The notes: generated from the sequence alone by a model not told the origin. Positions 19,001 to 26,827 are shown, numbered from the stretch's first letter. The stretch is DNA of 48,404 nt from Solibacillus silvestris_B (GCF_051967575.1 NZ_JBQCJW010000027.1:1-48404), one strand, 5' to 3'. Numbers and translations: made by a program.

Positions 19001-19138
19001 TTGCTGTGCCGGAGAATTGAAATAAAGCAGCCATCCAACCCGCAAAGCAAAAATGCATAATATGAAGCTGCCGATGATCAGCAATATTCTTTTCAAATTC
19101 GCGTCTTTATTTACAATCAAAGTTTTTTCGCCTTTCAT
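16061..19138 (-). CDS. 7TMR-DISM hybrid sensor kinase with HisKA, receiver and LytS-type kinase modules
   Basis: This 1025-residue membrane sensor has two complete histidine kinase modules. Order: TM ~17-40; extracellular beta-sandwich ~45-215 of the 7TMR-DISM type (carbohydrate-binding-like fold); seven-helix block ~222-415; HisKA with 'SHELRNP' (phospho-His 447); HATPase with 'NLLHNAVKF', 'DTGIGM' and 'GIGLGLSIAKQL'; receiver ~701-815 with D749 in 'IIADVMMP' and K801; then a second, LytS-like kinase with 'QIKPHFLYNTLNS' (His 840) and its own HATPase ('IVENAVNHG', 'DNGIGM'). It lies 3 nt after the REC-SARP regulator gene, so the two form a two-component pair. The output could be phosphorelay through D749 or direct transfer from His 840. 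The ligand is unknown. Confidence 0.93.
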   Translation of the reverse strand: MKGEKTLIVNKDANLKRILLIIGSFILCIFALRVGWLLYFNSPAQQNAETGIVDLRNETLKEDEIIFLNGEWEFYPFMFIIDEEPANISERQYIQVPGNWKKELGALDESAIGYGSYRLKILLPPQQKETIYGFQLNDFGAYASIYVNGKLINSENFADKQPSKKIKKQGPMTAVFSTDANEIELVIQLSNFDSINSGGLKGSVYFGLQTAISNGANLSQSLQLLASMIFFLHSFYAIVIFFVGRGQYEKELLYISLLLAFNGFLILIDDNVLLDLPIENALYIKLLIVLLIGLLLLTLKSVSELYKIKSKISNALYILFIPLSLILMTTSAIHYTPMKLILIIYAGFIAVQLVIPTVSAIIKGDMDGVFILLYLICFLSNSAWGTAIKTLVVNIPFYPFDYIVSIIVIVLLLIRRHIKLIRLNKEQYNKLVKVDVQKDIFLANTSHELRNPLHGMLNIAQTVLETEASQLSDKNKENLELLLQIGNRMVFTLNDLLDINQLEEGRIQLKQRALQIHSVTYGVIDMIHFINNTGRLNITSTISASFPPVCADESRLVQIMFNLLHNAVKFTNEGSITISASHNEKAATIFIRDTGIGMNEDEINRIFLRYERSENINRDGIGLGLSIAKQLIELHGGTIAVQSEIDKGTTFSFTLPLVESTTIFAENEAAASVEYSLPAETSTVVEQQLPIDDQKTTRKGSILIVDDDPINLKVISNILGKLYNVHTTESGEGALKEIESKNWDLIIADVMMPQMSGYELCKAIRVHYTIMELPILLLTARTQPSDVYAGFLAGANDYVSKPANALELRARVHALLAQKQAMKEQLRLEAAYLQAQIKPHFLYNTLNSIASLGELNPSHMVDMLHEFGNYLRRSFNVNNIKSLIPIDDELELVRSYLFIECTRFGNRLEVSWNVEDLQGILVPPLSIQTIVENAVNHGIFKKTEGGKVTISVVNHDEYDIISIKDNGIGMTANKIEEVLSRPYKHEQGIGIANTNHRVKQLFGEGLQIDSQLHEGTTVSFRIMKR

Positions 19139-19141
19139 TTT

Positions 19142-20287
19142 CTATATATGACCATCTACTTGAAGATGTTGTTTCTCCCAATTTTCATACCAATTATTAA
19201 TCTCTTTCCCCATTTCGATTTGCAATTCGTCCACGGCTTTTTCATATTGCTCATAATAATAGGCGACAAGAGGATAGTTTCCGATTTTATCCAAAGCTTT
19301 GAGTAAAGAATATACCGCTCCTTCATAGTTCGGATACACTGTACAAACATTTATGTACCAATTGACGGCTTGCTGAATATTCTTTTGTCTTTCATAGTAG
19401 CGGGCAATCTTCAAAGCCCGATCTATATATAATTGCTCCAAACGATGGCGTTCGGCTTCTGCCCAAATATAGCCGTATTTCTCCAAATAAGCCCCGCCGT
19501 ATAATCCCATCACCTTTTCAAATGCATCGATATTTTCCTCGTGCAGTTGCGGAAATAAATCGAGCTTTGTTTCCCATTCGATTAAATCGATCGTCGCGTT
19601 TTTGAGGTTGAGCGTATACCCCTCGTCTGTACTTTCGATTATCAAATTGTTTTTATACGGAGCTATCGTCTTTCTTATATGATAAATTAATGTATACAGA
19701 CGCGAATAGCTTTTTTCCGTCAAATCGCTAGGCCAAAGCAGCTCCGTCAATTCGGACTTTAAAATGCTCCTCTCCCTTTTATGAAGCAAATAGAGGAACA
19801 GCTCTTTCATCTTAACGGTGCGCCATTTTGGTCGGATAATCGTTCCGTCCGATAGCTCAAACGTCAATTCTCCGCTAACATGCACTATAATTGCTCCTTC
19901 ATCTTTTTTTGGAGCCGGAATATTTGAAGAATGGACTTTTTGGATTCGCTTGCAAGTTTTGCGCAAACGATCAATTCGGACAGGCTTCACTAAATAGTCA
20001 AATGCATTAAGCTCGAACGCCTCTGTCGCGAAGTTATTATGTGCTGTCACAAAAACGATTTTCAGCAATGGATTTATTTTTAGCAGTTCGGCAGCCAAAT
20101 CAACCCCGTGAATACAAGGCATTTCCATATCCAGAAAAACAATATCTATTTGCTCCACTAAATTTCTGTTTGCATTCGGGTCAAAAAAAGTGAACTTTCC
20201 TTTTAAGAATATACCGCCGACCTTTTCCAGCAATTTTTCCAAATACTCCAATGCAAGTTGTTCATCATCTATAAGAATTGCCTTCAT
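19142..20287 (-). CDS. Response regulator with receiver and SARP-type (winged helix plus BTAD) output
   Basis: This 381-residue DNA-binding response regulator is the partner of the hybrid kinase 3 nt downstream. The receiver at 1-115 has the acidic pair D7-D8, phospho-acceptor D53 in 'VFLDMEMP', T81 and K101 ('DYLVKPV'). A winged-helix DNA-binding domain (~130-225) contains 'LLHKRERSILKSELTELLWP' and 'LIYHIRKTIAPYKNNLII'. The rest is a helical BTAD/TPR-like domain as in SARP regulators, including 'YLEKYGYIWAEAERHRLEQL'. This REC-SARP layout occurs in Bacillales next to 7TMR-DISM kinases. Its targets are unknown. The inverted repeat at 20355-20379 upstream is a candidate for autoregulation. 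Confidence 0.9.
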   Translation of the reverse strand: MKAILIDDEQLALEYLEKLLEKVGGIFLKGKFTFFDPNANRNLVEQIDIVFLDMEMPCIHGVDLAAELLKINPLLKIVFVTAHNNFATEAFELNAFDYLVKPVRIDRLRKTCKRIQKVHSSNIPAPKKDEGAIIVHVSGELTFELSDGTIIRPKWRTVKMKELFLYLLHKRERSILKSELTELLWPSDLTEKSYSRLYTLIYHIRKTIAPYKNNLIIESTDEGYTLNLKNATIDLIEWETKLDLFPQLHEENIDAFEKVMGLYGGAYLEKYGYIWAEAERHRLEQLYIDRALKIARYYERQKNIQQAVNWYINVCTVYPNYEGAVYSLLKALDKIGNYPLVAYYYEQYEKAVDELQIEMGKEINNWYENWEKQHLQVDGHI

Positions 20288-20815
20288 TCAAACATGCCCT
20301 CCGCCATTAAAGATATAAAAGATTCTATCTTAATTTAGCAAATATTGTCTATTTAAAGACTTTGTAAAAGAAAGTCTTTCAATTTGCTCTTTCATATTTC
20401 TGTGATTTTAATGCCCTATCGTTGTCCCTCATCTAATCCCCCTTCGTATATGCGAGATTTTATAAGGAATTGGATTTCAATTTTTTCTTATTGCAAACCA
20501 TCTGGCCGAAGAGATTTTACAAATAAGCTAATATGATTATTTACCAATGACTTCGGGTAGTTATTAATTATCGTTTAGCTTCGAATATGTATTTTCGGTA
20601 TATATTTACTCTTATTATTTTCCTGTCTTTATATCCTTATAATTATGTATAAATATAGCACATTACTACAATTTATTATGTTGTATTTTTACTATCTTTA
20701 CAGTGCAAACTCTACCACAGGTAAATTTCCCTATATATTTTCACGAACTTTTTTACTATTATTTTGATTACATAACCATTAAGACGACAATTTTAACGAG
20801 ACAAGGGGGATTTTA
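20288..20815. promoter_or_regulatory. Divergent intergenic region
   Basis: An AT-rich 528-nt spacer between the REC-SARP gene (minus) and the PAS-GGDEF-EAL-PilZ gene (plus). It should hold both promoters. Apart from the inverted repeat at 20355-20379, and a possible minus-strand TTGCTA with TTATAT downstream, I see nothing clear. Confidence 0.45.
20355..20379. promoter_or_regulatory. Perfect 9-bp inverted repeat upstream of the REC-SARP gene
   Basis: AAAGACTTT (20355-20363) and AAAGTCTTT (20371-20379) are perfect inverse complements around a 7-nt spacer. They lie 68 nt from the regulator start and have no terminator T run, so a dimeric operator is a reasonable guess. Confidence 0.45.
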
Positions 20816-23788
20816 ATGGAAAATAACGAGAATATTAATAAATTGAAACAAATTTTTTTAAAGGAAGATAGTTTAAACAATAATGGCCTCTTCAACATAG
20901 ATGAAATAAAAAAAGAGCTGCTGAATTATTATTCATCTCTTACAATATATCATCCGGATATAATTATTATATTTTCGAAAGAAGCTGAAATCATTTCCGC
21001 CGACAATAAAAAAATTCATTCTTTATTGGGAAAGACGATTAACAATGCGGACGACTTAAAGGAATTGTTATTCGGCGAAAACTATCAAATAATGGAGGAT
21101 GCTTTTACCCAAACATTAAACGGGAAATCCGAGAAATATAATATAGAAATAAAGGATATAAATGATAAAAGCCTATATCTCGCTCTTACCTTTATCCCGA
21201 TTATCAATGAAGGTGAAGTTGAAGGTATTTATATGATTGTTGCCGATGTTACAGATAAGGCCCTATTAAAGCAGCAGCTAATATTAAGGGAAAACCACTT
21301 AAATTATGCGCAGCAAATAGCGGAAATCGGCAGCTGGGAATATTTGATTGATGAAGATAAATTATTTTGTTCAGAAAACTTCTATAATATTTTCGGGTTG
21401 GATCCCCAAAATTTCATAAGTATGGACGCCCCATTTCTATTAGTTCATCCAGACGATGAAGAGGAAGCGTATAAAAAAGTAAGAGAAGCCATCATGTATG
21501 GAAAAAGCTATACAAATCAGTTTCGTATTCTGCATGGGATGACAAATGAATTAAAATATATTAAAGTGCATGCAGAAGTTTTTTTCGAGGAGCATAAACC
21601 ATATAAAATCATCGGTGTTATAAAAGATGAGACATACCAAATACAACTTGAAAATCAGTTAGTCGAACAAAATGAAAGCTATAAATCGATTTACAACAAT
21701 CTATCATCCGGAATATGGATGCGGGAAGTAATAGGCGGCAAATTTCTTTTCGCTTCTAAAGGACTGGAAAAAATTCTGGATATCCCCCTGTCCAAGCTAT
21801 ATGAAGATTCAAAAGTTTGGTTTAGCATGATTCATCCGGATAACCTTCAAGAATTGGAAAACGGCAAAAAGAAATTGGCTTCCGGGAAAAGCTTTCAAAC
21901 GATTTATAAGTTAATAAGCGGGAGCGGAAAAACAAAGTGGCTGCTGGAGGAAGTTGTTCCGAGACTTAACGAGGCTGGCGAAGTTACAAATATTTTCGGC
22001 TTAGTGACAGATGTCACGCAAGAAATGGAATTCAAAGAAAAATTGAACTATTTATCGAACTTTGATGCTCTTACAGGTCTTCCCAATCAAAAAAGCCTCT
22101 TTGAAAGAATGGATGCACTATGCGTTAATGATGATCCATTCGCAATTTTTTATTTGGATCTTGACCGTTTCAATATCATCAATGACTCATTGGGCCACTC
22201 AATTGGAGATGAAGCATTGCAATTTATTGCGAAGCGATTCGAAAAACTGATTCCATCAAATGATTACCTTGCACGTTTAAGCAGCAATGATTTTATAATG
22301 ATCATTAAAAATTATAAAAATAAAAAAGACGTGTATCACTTAGCCAAAAAAATAATTAGAAAAGTAAGCGAACCGTTTACAATTGATGATTATGAATTGA
22401 ATGTATCCACAAGTATCGGAATTACATTTTTCCCTGAGGAAGGCAGAGAAAAGCAAACATTGCTGAAAAATGCGCACACAGCCCTTTATCAAGCGAAAAA
22501 GGAAGGTAAGAACAACTATCAGCTTTCATCCCACTTGGCGGATATATCCTCATACAAAAAATATGTTTTAGATCGGGATATGCGAAAAGCTATCGCAAAC
22601 GAGGAATTCGATTTATATTTCCAGCCGCAAGTAGAAACAAAAAAAGGGGCACTTTGCGGGGCGGAAGCATTAATTCGCTGGAATCATAAAGAATGGGGAT
22701 TAGTTTCCCCCGGGGAATTTATCCCGCTGGCAGAAGAAAATCATATGATTAATACGATTACCGATTGGGTCATCCAAAAAGTTTGTCGTCTTCTCGTAGA
22801 ATGGAGGGAAAAGGAACTTCCAATTATACCTATCGCTATTAATATCCCGCCAATACGGTTCATGAAAAAAGGCTTTTTGCAATTTGTAAAAGGACAACTT
22901 GATCGATATCAAATAGATCCTGCTTATCTTGAGTTTGAAATTACAGAAGGTACGCTGTTAAATATCGAAAAGGGTGTTTATGCAACAATTCAGAGCTTAA
23001 AAGAGCTCGGCATACGTATTGCAGTCGATGATTTTGGCACCGGCTATGCATCATTGGCTTCGATACGCAAATTCAAACCGAATACAATAAAAATCGACAA
23101 ACTATTTATCTGTAACATCAATAAGGAAGACAATTTTGATAATGGGATTATCTCGGCAACATTGCATTTAGCAAAAACATTGGAAATGAATGTTGTCGCT
23201 GAAGGGGTGGAAGAGTTTGATCAGCTTAATTTCCTGAAGCAAAACAAGTGCGACATTATACAAGGATACCTTTTTTCGAAACCGGTTAAGGTAGAAGAAT
23301 TTGAGAAAATACTGAAAACAGGCTATTTAAAGCCAGAAAAAATAAATGTGAAATCGACTCCTGCTGAACGAAGAAAATTCCTCCGATTTGAATTCCCGTT
23401 TCCTATATTAGGTCAATTAACGATAGTGGAATTGAACGAAAGGAAGCTGCAGGTTGGTCAAACTCCTGTTTTGATCAAAAACATCGGCATGGATGGATTG
23501 AATATACAATCAAATTTAAAATTGCCAATCAACATGAATATAAAATTTCATATTAGCTTTATCCTGCTTAATGAAAAATTCGAGGTAAACGGAGAATTAA
23601 AGTGGGCAAACGAGGAGTACACGAATATTTTCTCTTATGGAGTATCCATTAAATCGGATCAGTCAACTGACGGGCGATTAAGTTCTGTCATAAATAAATT
23701 AAATACTTTACGCAAAAATGACGAACAAATTCCAGATACAGAATTTGTTTATGAGGATGTTTATACTTATTTAGGGAAAAATATGTAA
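20816..23788 (+). CDS. PAS-PAS-PAS-GGDEF-EAL-PilZ protein: c-di-GMP phosphodiesterase with degenerate GGDEF
   Basis: This 990-residue soluble protein would degrade cyclic di-GMP under sensory control. It has three PAS domains (~40-150, ~160-275, ~285-400; the second has the PAS_3 pattern 'IGSWEY...HPDD'). The GGDEF domain (~410-570) keeps the 'FYLDLDRF' metal site, but the signature reads S-S-N-D-F at 489-493, so it should not make c-di-GMP. The EAL domain (~590-830) keeps every catalytic residue: E617, N676, E708, E711, D738, D739, K759, E796 and Q816. The PilZ domain from ~850 starts 'RRKFLR', followed by 'NIGMDG'. Degenerate GGDEF domains can act as GTP-binding activators of EAL, and PilZ may give product or substrate feedback. 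AGGGGG precedes the ATG. It appears monocistronic, with a strong terminator after it. Confidence 0.94.
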   Translation: MENNENINKLKQIFLKEDSLNNNGLFNIDEIKKELLNYYSSLTIYHPDIIIIFSKEAEIISADNKKIHSLLGKTINNADDLKELLFGENYQIMEDAFTQTLNGKSEKYNIEIKDINDKSLYLALTFIPIINEGEVEGIYMIVADVTDKALLKQQLILRENHLNYAQQIAEIGSWEYLIDEDKLFCSENFYNIFGLDPQNFISMDAPFLLVHPDDEEEAYKKVREAIMYGKSYTNQFRILHGMTNELKYIKVHAEVFFEEHKPYKIIGVIKDETYQIQLENQLVEQNESYKSIYNNLSSGIWMREVIGGKFLFASKGLEKILDIPLSKLYEDSKVWFSMIHPDNLQELENGKKKLASGKSFQTIYKLISGSGKTKWLLEEVVPRLNEAGEVTNIFGLVTDVTQEMEFKEKLNYLSNFDALTGLPNQKSLFERMDALCVNDDPFAIFYLDLDRFNIINDSLGHSIGDEALQFIAKRFEKLIPSNDYLARLSSNDFIMIIKNYKNKKDVYHLAKKIIRKVSEPFTIDDYELNVSTSIGITFFPEEGREKQTLLKNAHTALYQAKKEGKNNYQLSSHLADISSYKKYVLDRDMRKAIANEEFDLYFQPQVETKKGALCGAEALIRWNHKEWGLVSPGEFIPLAEENHMINTITDWVIQKVCRLLVEWREKELPIIPIAINIPPIRFMKKGFLQFVKGQLDRYQIDPAYLEFEITEGTLLNIEKGVYATIQSLKELGIRIAVDDFGTGYASLASIRKFKPNTIKIDKLFICNINKEDNFDNGIISATLHLAKTLEMNVVAEGVEEFDQLNFLKQNKCDIIQGYLFSKPVKVEEFEKILKTGYLKPEKINVKSTPAERRKFLRFEFPFPILGQLTIVELNERKLQVGQTPVLIKNIGMDGLNIQSNLKLPINMNIKFHISFILLNEKFEVNGELKWANEEYTNIFSYGVSIKSDQSTDGRLSSVINKLNTLRKNDEQIPDTEFVYEDVYTYLGKNM

Positions 23789-23826
23789 TAAAGCGTTTTG
23801 TCGAAACTTCGAAAATATGGTGATCA

Positions 23827-23863
23827 AAAAAATCAATTTTCCAGGGAGGAAAATTGATTTTTT
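23827..23863. terminator. Bidirectional terminator
   Basis: Perfect 16-bp stem AAAAAATCAATTTTCC / GGAAAATTGATTTTTT with a 5-nt loop. It lies between the convergent EAL and ysdC genes and has a T run on both strands. Confidence 0.92.
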
Positions 23864-23907
23864 TATATTTCAGCTTAAAAACCATAAAATTTATTTAGTT
23901 TCCATTG

Positions 23908-24996
23908 TTATTCAAACGTAATTTTATTTACTGTCTCACGGTCTAATCGCTTAATCACTTCTACGATTAGCTTCACCGCATTGTCGTAGTCATCACGGTG
24001 CAGAATCCCTGCATGTGAATGGATGTAGCGGGTTGCGACACCGATTGCAAGTGAAGGAACACCGTTTGCAGTAATATGAATAGAGCCTGCGTCTGTGCCG
24101 CCGCCTGCCATTGTTTCAAATTGGTAAGGGATACCTGCTTCCTCCGCGACATCAAGAACGAATTCACGTAAGCCTGTATGTGATACCATTGATGCGTCAA
24201 ATACAACAATTTGCGGGCCTGCACCCATTTTCGATGTCGATTCTTTTGGTGTTACTCCTGGTGTGTCTCCAGCAACTCCTACGTCTACAGAGAATCCGAT
24301 ATCCGGCTGTACTTTGAATGTGGAAGTTTTCGCACCGCGCAAACCAATTTCCTCTTGCACATTCCCAACACCGTATACGATATTCGGGTGTTTTTCGTCT
24401 TTCAATGCTTTTAACACATCAATGGCAATCGCACAGCCGATACGGTTATCCCATGCTTTAGCCAATAGATGCTTTTCATTTTTCAATACATGGAATTCGA
24501 AATACGGTGTAATCATATCACCAGGGCGCACACCCCACTCCATCGCTTCCTCTTTGGATGTAGCACCGATATCAACGAACATTGATTTTATATCGACTAC
24601 TTTATTGCGTACATCTGCCGGTAAAATATGCGGTGGCTTCGATCCGATGACACCAATAATTTCTTCGCCTTTACGCGTTGTAATCGTTACGCGTTGTGCA
24701 AGCATTACTTGGCTCCACCAGCCGCCTATCGTTTGGAAGAATATAAACCCTTTATCATCAATGCGAGTTACCATGAACCCTACTTCATCCAAGTGACCCG
24801 CCACCATAATTTTCGGACCATTTTCATCGCCGACTTTTTTAGCGATTAAACTGCCTAAGTTATCTGTCTCTACCTCATCTGCAAATGGTGCAATATATTT
24901 TTTCATTACTTCTCGAGGAGCGCGTTCGTTCCCCGGAATTCCGTTTGCATCCGTTAAATCTTTGAACATTTGTAATGTAGTATCTAGCTTTGTCAT
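23908..24996 (-). CDS. ysdC: M42 family metallo-aminopeptidase (YsdC-like)
   Basis: This 362-residue di-metal aminopeptidase of clan MH is often annotated as glutamyl aminopeptidase or, misleadingly, endoglucanase. Such enzymes form large tetrahedral particles in the cytosol and trim short peptides. Metal-ligand and catalytic motifs seen are 'AGHLDEVGFMVT' (H, D), 'KAWDNRIGCA' (D), 'VQEEIGLRGA' (catalytic and metal Glu pair), 'FSVDVGVAGDTPG' (D) and 'IHSHAG' (H). The length is normal. In B. subtilis ysdC lies close to ysdB, ysdA and rplT, as here, although extra genes are interspersed in this genome. Confidence 0.92.
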   Translation of the reverse strand: MTKLDTTLQMFKDLTDANGIPGNERAPREVMKKYIAPFADEVETDNLGSLIAKKVGDENGPKIMVAGHLDEVGFMVTRIDDKGFIFFQTIGGWWSQVMLAQRVTITTRKGEEIIGVIGSKPPHILPADVRNKVVDIKSMFVDIGATSKEEAMEWGVRPGDMITPYFEFHVLKNEKHLLAKAWDNRIGCAIAIDVLKALKDEKHPNIVYGVGNVQEEIGLRGAKTSTFKVQPDIGFSVDVGVAGDTPGVTPKESTSKMGAGPQIVVFDASMVSHTGLREFVLDVAEEAGIPYQFETMAGGGTDAGSIHITANGVPSLAIGVATRYIHSHAGILHRDDYDNAVKLIVEVIKRLDRETVNKITFE

Positions 24997-25107
24997 GTTG
25001 GATATCCCCCTAAAAATTACTCTTCTCCATTATAGCGGCAATATTTCGAAATGTGAAACAGTTTCTCGCGAGTTCCGCCATAACAGGAAATGCATTTAAA
25101 ATTCTGT

Positions 25108-25593
25108 TTAATAGCCGTTGCGTTGACGCGCATAGTTTTTTTCGTTTTTTTGCTTATACGCTTCTATAATGTCCTCTTCCGTGAAGCCTAAATTGTAGGC
25201 AATTAAGCTGTATTGTACCCAAATCGCTCTATAATTCCCCTCTGTTTGCTGCTGTAAAAAGTTAAGGATTACTTGTGCCGCAGCAATAAAAATCCCGGTT
25301 AAATCAGCTTCCTGCTTTACTGCCGGCCATTCCTCCAGCAGAAAACCGCGCATATAGCCAAGCGATAGCAAAAAGTGTATCGAATCGACAAACTCTTCTA
25401 AAATGACAGCACGCTCAGATGGCCCTTTCGTAGACCAAAATTTAAAACAGCGTGTTTCATTTGCAAGTTCCCCAAGCTCTACTAATAAAGCAAGTCCTTT
25501 TTCTTCAAATACGTCGTGTTGTACATTTTGTGTTTCTTCAATAAAACGGTCGAGCTGCTTCTGCATTTCGAATAATTGACTAAAATTCATCAT
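25108..25593 (-). CDS. Dimeric-type dUTPase / MazG-like NTP pyrophosphohydrolase
   Basis: This 161-residue all-alpha NTP-PPase of the dUTPase-2 family probably hydrolyses dUTP to dUMP and pyrophosphate. The metal-binding helices are visible as 'LALLVELGELANETRCFKFW' (~31-50, ExxE) and 'EEFVDSIHFLLSLGYM' (~65-80, E...D). There is a second Met at codon 2, and GAGGGAAG lies upstream, so the start could be 25590. The gene is divergent from ysdB. Substrate preference within this superfamily cannot be fixed from sequence alone. Confidence 0.82.
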   Translation of the reverse strand: MMNFSQLFEMQKQLDRFIEETQNVQHDVFEEKGLALLVELGELANETRCFKFWSTKGPSERAVILEEFVDSIHFLLSLGYMRGFLLEEWPAVKQEADLTGIFIAAAQVILNFLQQQTEGNYRAIWVQYSLIAYNLGFTEEDIIEAYKQKNEKNYARQRNGY

Positions 25594-25618
25594 AACTTCC
25601 CTCTTTTACTAAAAAAAA

Positions 25619-25645
25619 TGAAACCTTTTATACTACTTAATCGTA
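25619..25645 (+). promoter_or_regulatory. Sigma-W type ECF promoter of ysdB
   Basis: TGAAAC (25619-25624) and CGTA (25642-25645) are 17 nt apart, the sigma-W consensus. They lie about 36 nt upstream of the ysdB start. In B. subtilis ysdB belongs to the sigma-W regulon, so sequence and known biology agree. Confidence 0.82.
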
Positions 25646-25680
25646 TAGCAGGCAAACACCGTTAGCAAGGAGGACGTTTT

Positions 25681-26061
25681 ATGGCTTTATTATTGCGAAT
25701 TGCCATCATCCTTCTCATCATTTACATATTTTATAAAGGGATACGCTATTTAACCGACCCGAAGCGTAAATTGGATGAGGCTTATGAAAATGGACAATAT
25801 TATTTTTATGATGATGTGAAAAACATTCGAAAAAACTTTTTCATTTCGTATAAAGGAGCACTATTTGAAGGAGAAAAGTATTTAGGCACGACAAATAACG
25901 CCTTTGAAGTAGTAAGCATTTTTGTCTTTGTCCACGATGCGATGAAACTTCAGGGCTTCACAAAAGAGGATTTTTTATATTTGGAAAAGGAAATTTTAAT
26001 GAATTATCCGAATGCAGCAATCAATTGGAAAAATCCGATTGAACAATTAATGAAAGACTGA
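25681..26061 (+). CDS. ysdB: Sigma-W pathway protein YsdB
   Basis: This 126-residue protein has one N-terminal membrane helix ('LLLRIAIILLIIYIFYKGI', 3-21) and a small conserved domain. Family landmarks are 'YLTDPKRKLDEA' (24-35), 'YYFYDDVKNIRKNFFISYKG' (41-60), 'LFEGEKYLGTT' and 'FTKEDFLYLEKEI...YPNAAI'. AAGGAGG precedes the ATG, and a sigma-W promoter lies upstream. It is part of the cell-envelope (antimicrobial and detergent) stress response in Bacillus, where its genetics connect it to the sigma-W pathway. Its molecular activity is unknown. Confidence 0.88.
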   Translation: MALLLRIAIILLIIYIFYKGIRYLTDPKRKLDEAYENGQYYFYDDVKNIRKNFFISYKGALFEGEKYLGTTNNAFEVVSIFVFVHDAMKLQGFTKEDFLYLEKEILMNYPNAAINWKNPIEQLMKD

Positions 26062-26072
26062 CTGGGGACAAG

Positions 26073-26102
26073 CGAATCGTATTATTGCGATTCGTTTTTT
26101 TG
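26073..26102 (+). terminator. Terminator of ysdB
   Basis: Stem CGAATCG (26073-26079) / CGATTCG (26088-26094) followed by eight T's. Confidence 0.85.
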
Positions 26103-26147
26103 AAACTAAAAGCTGCTATATCCGTATAATAAATTGAGGTGAAATTT

Positions 26148-26825
26148 ATGGACATACATATACTAAAAGCAGGCTACGCTACAAACGAAACGAGTATTGA
26201 GCAAATTAAGTTTACAATACAGCCTGGTGAAATCGCCGGTTTAATCGGTGGCAATGGCGCCGGCAAAAGTACAACGATTCAATCGATGTTGGGCGTTATC
26301 CCTTATTTTGAAGGTACCATTTCAATACCATCGTACGGTTATGTACCGGAACGCCCATTATTATATGAACATTTTACATTGCGCGAACATCTTCAATTTT
26401 TGATTGATGAATGCAATGATAAAACGCTATGGGATAAAGCGGAGCAGCTGCTTACACTGTTTCAAATCGAAAAACGTCTAGATGATTTGCCTATTTACTT
26501 TTCAAAAGGAATGCAGCAAAAAGTAATGCTTGTTTTAGCATTTTTGGTTGAACGCCCGCTATATATATTAGACGAGCCATTTATGGGACTCGATCCACGG
26601 GCAATGCGCGAGCTGCTTGTGCTAATTGATGAACAAAAACAGAAAGGTTCAAGCTTTTTGCTTTGTACACATCAATTGGAAATGGCTGAAATGCTTTGCG
26701 ATCATTATATTTTGCTTCATGAAGGGCATATGCAAGCACAAGGGACATTGCAGGAGCTGCAACAAATTGTTGGGCAGCCCATTTCATTATTGAACATTTT
26801 TTATGAACTGCAAGGCAGGTTATAG
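26148..26825 (+). CDS. ABC transporter ATP-binding protein (EcsA-like)
   Basis: This 225-residue ATPase subunit of an ABC exporter-type complex energises the membrane protein encoded 2 nt downstream. It shows Walker A 'GGNGAGKST' (~36-44), a Q-loop region, a divergent signature 'YFSKGMQQKV' in place of LSGGQ, Walker B 'LYILDEPFMGLD', and an H-loop in 'LLCTHQLE'. An in-frame GTG at 26139 falls inside the GAGGTG binding site, so the ATG at 26148 is the start. The pair resembles EcsA-EcsB and YthP-YthQ of Bacillus. The substrate is unknown. Confidence 0.9.
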   Translation: MDIHILKAGYATNETSIEQIKFTIQPGEIAGLIGGNGAGKSTTIQSMLGVIPYFEGTISIPSYGYVPERPLLYEHFTLREHLQFLIDECNDKTLWDKAEQLLTLFQIEKRLDDLPIYFSKGMQQKVMLVLAFLVERPLYILDEPFMGLDPRAMRELLVLIDEQKQKGSSFLLCTHQLEMAEMLCDHYILLHEGHMQAQGTLQELQQIVGQPISLLNIFYELQGRL

Positions 26826-26827
26826 CT

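Noticed and set aside
8406..23788. Prophage or integrative element
   Set aside because: No integrase, recombinase, tRNA attachment site or phage gene was seen; the block is accessory but not a recognisable mobile element.
24263..24796. 177-codon plus-strand ORF opposite ysdC
   Set aside because: It is the antisense of a well-conserved M42 peptidase gene. Its length comes from the codon pattern of that gene.
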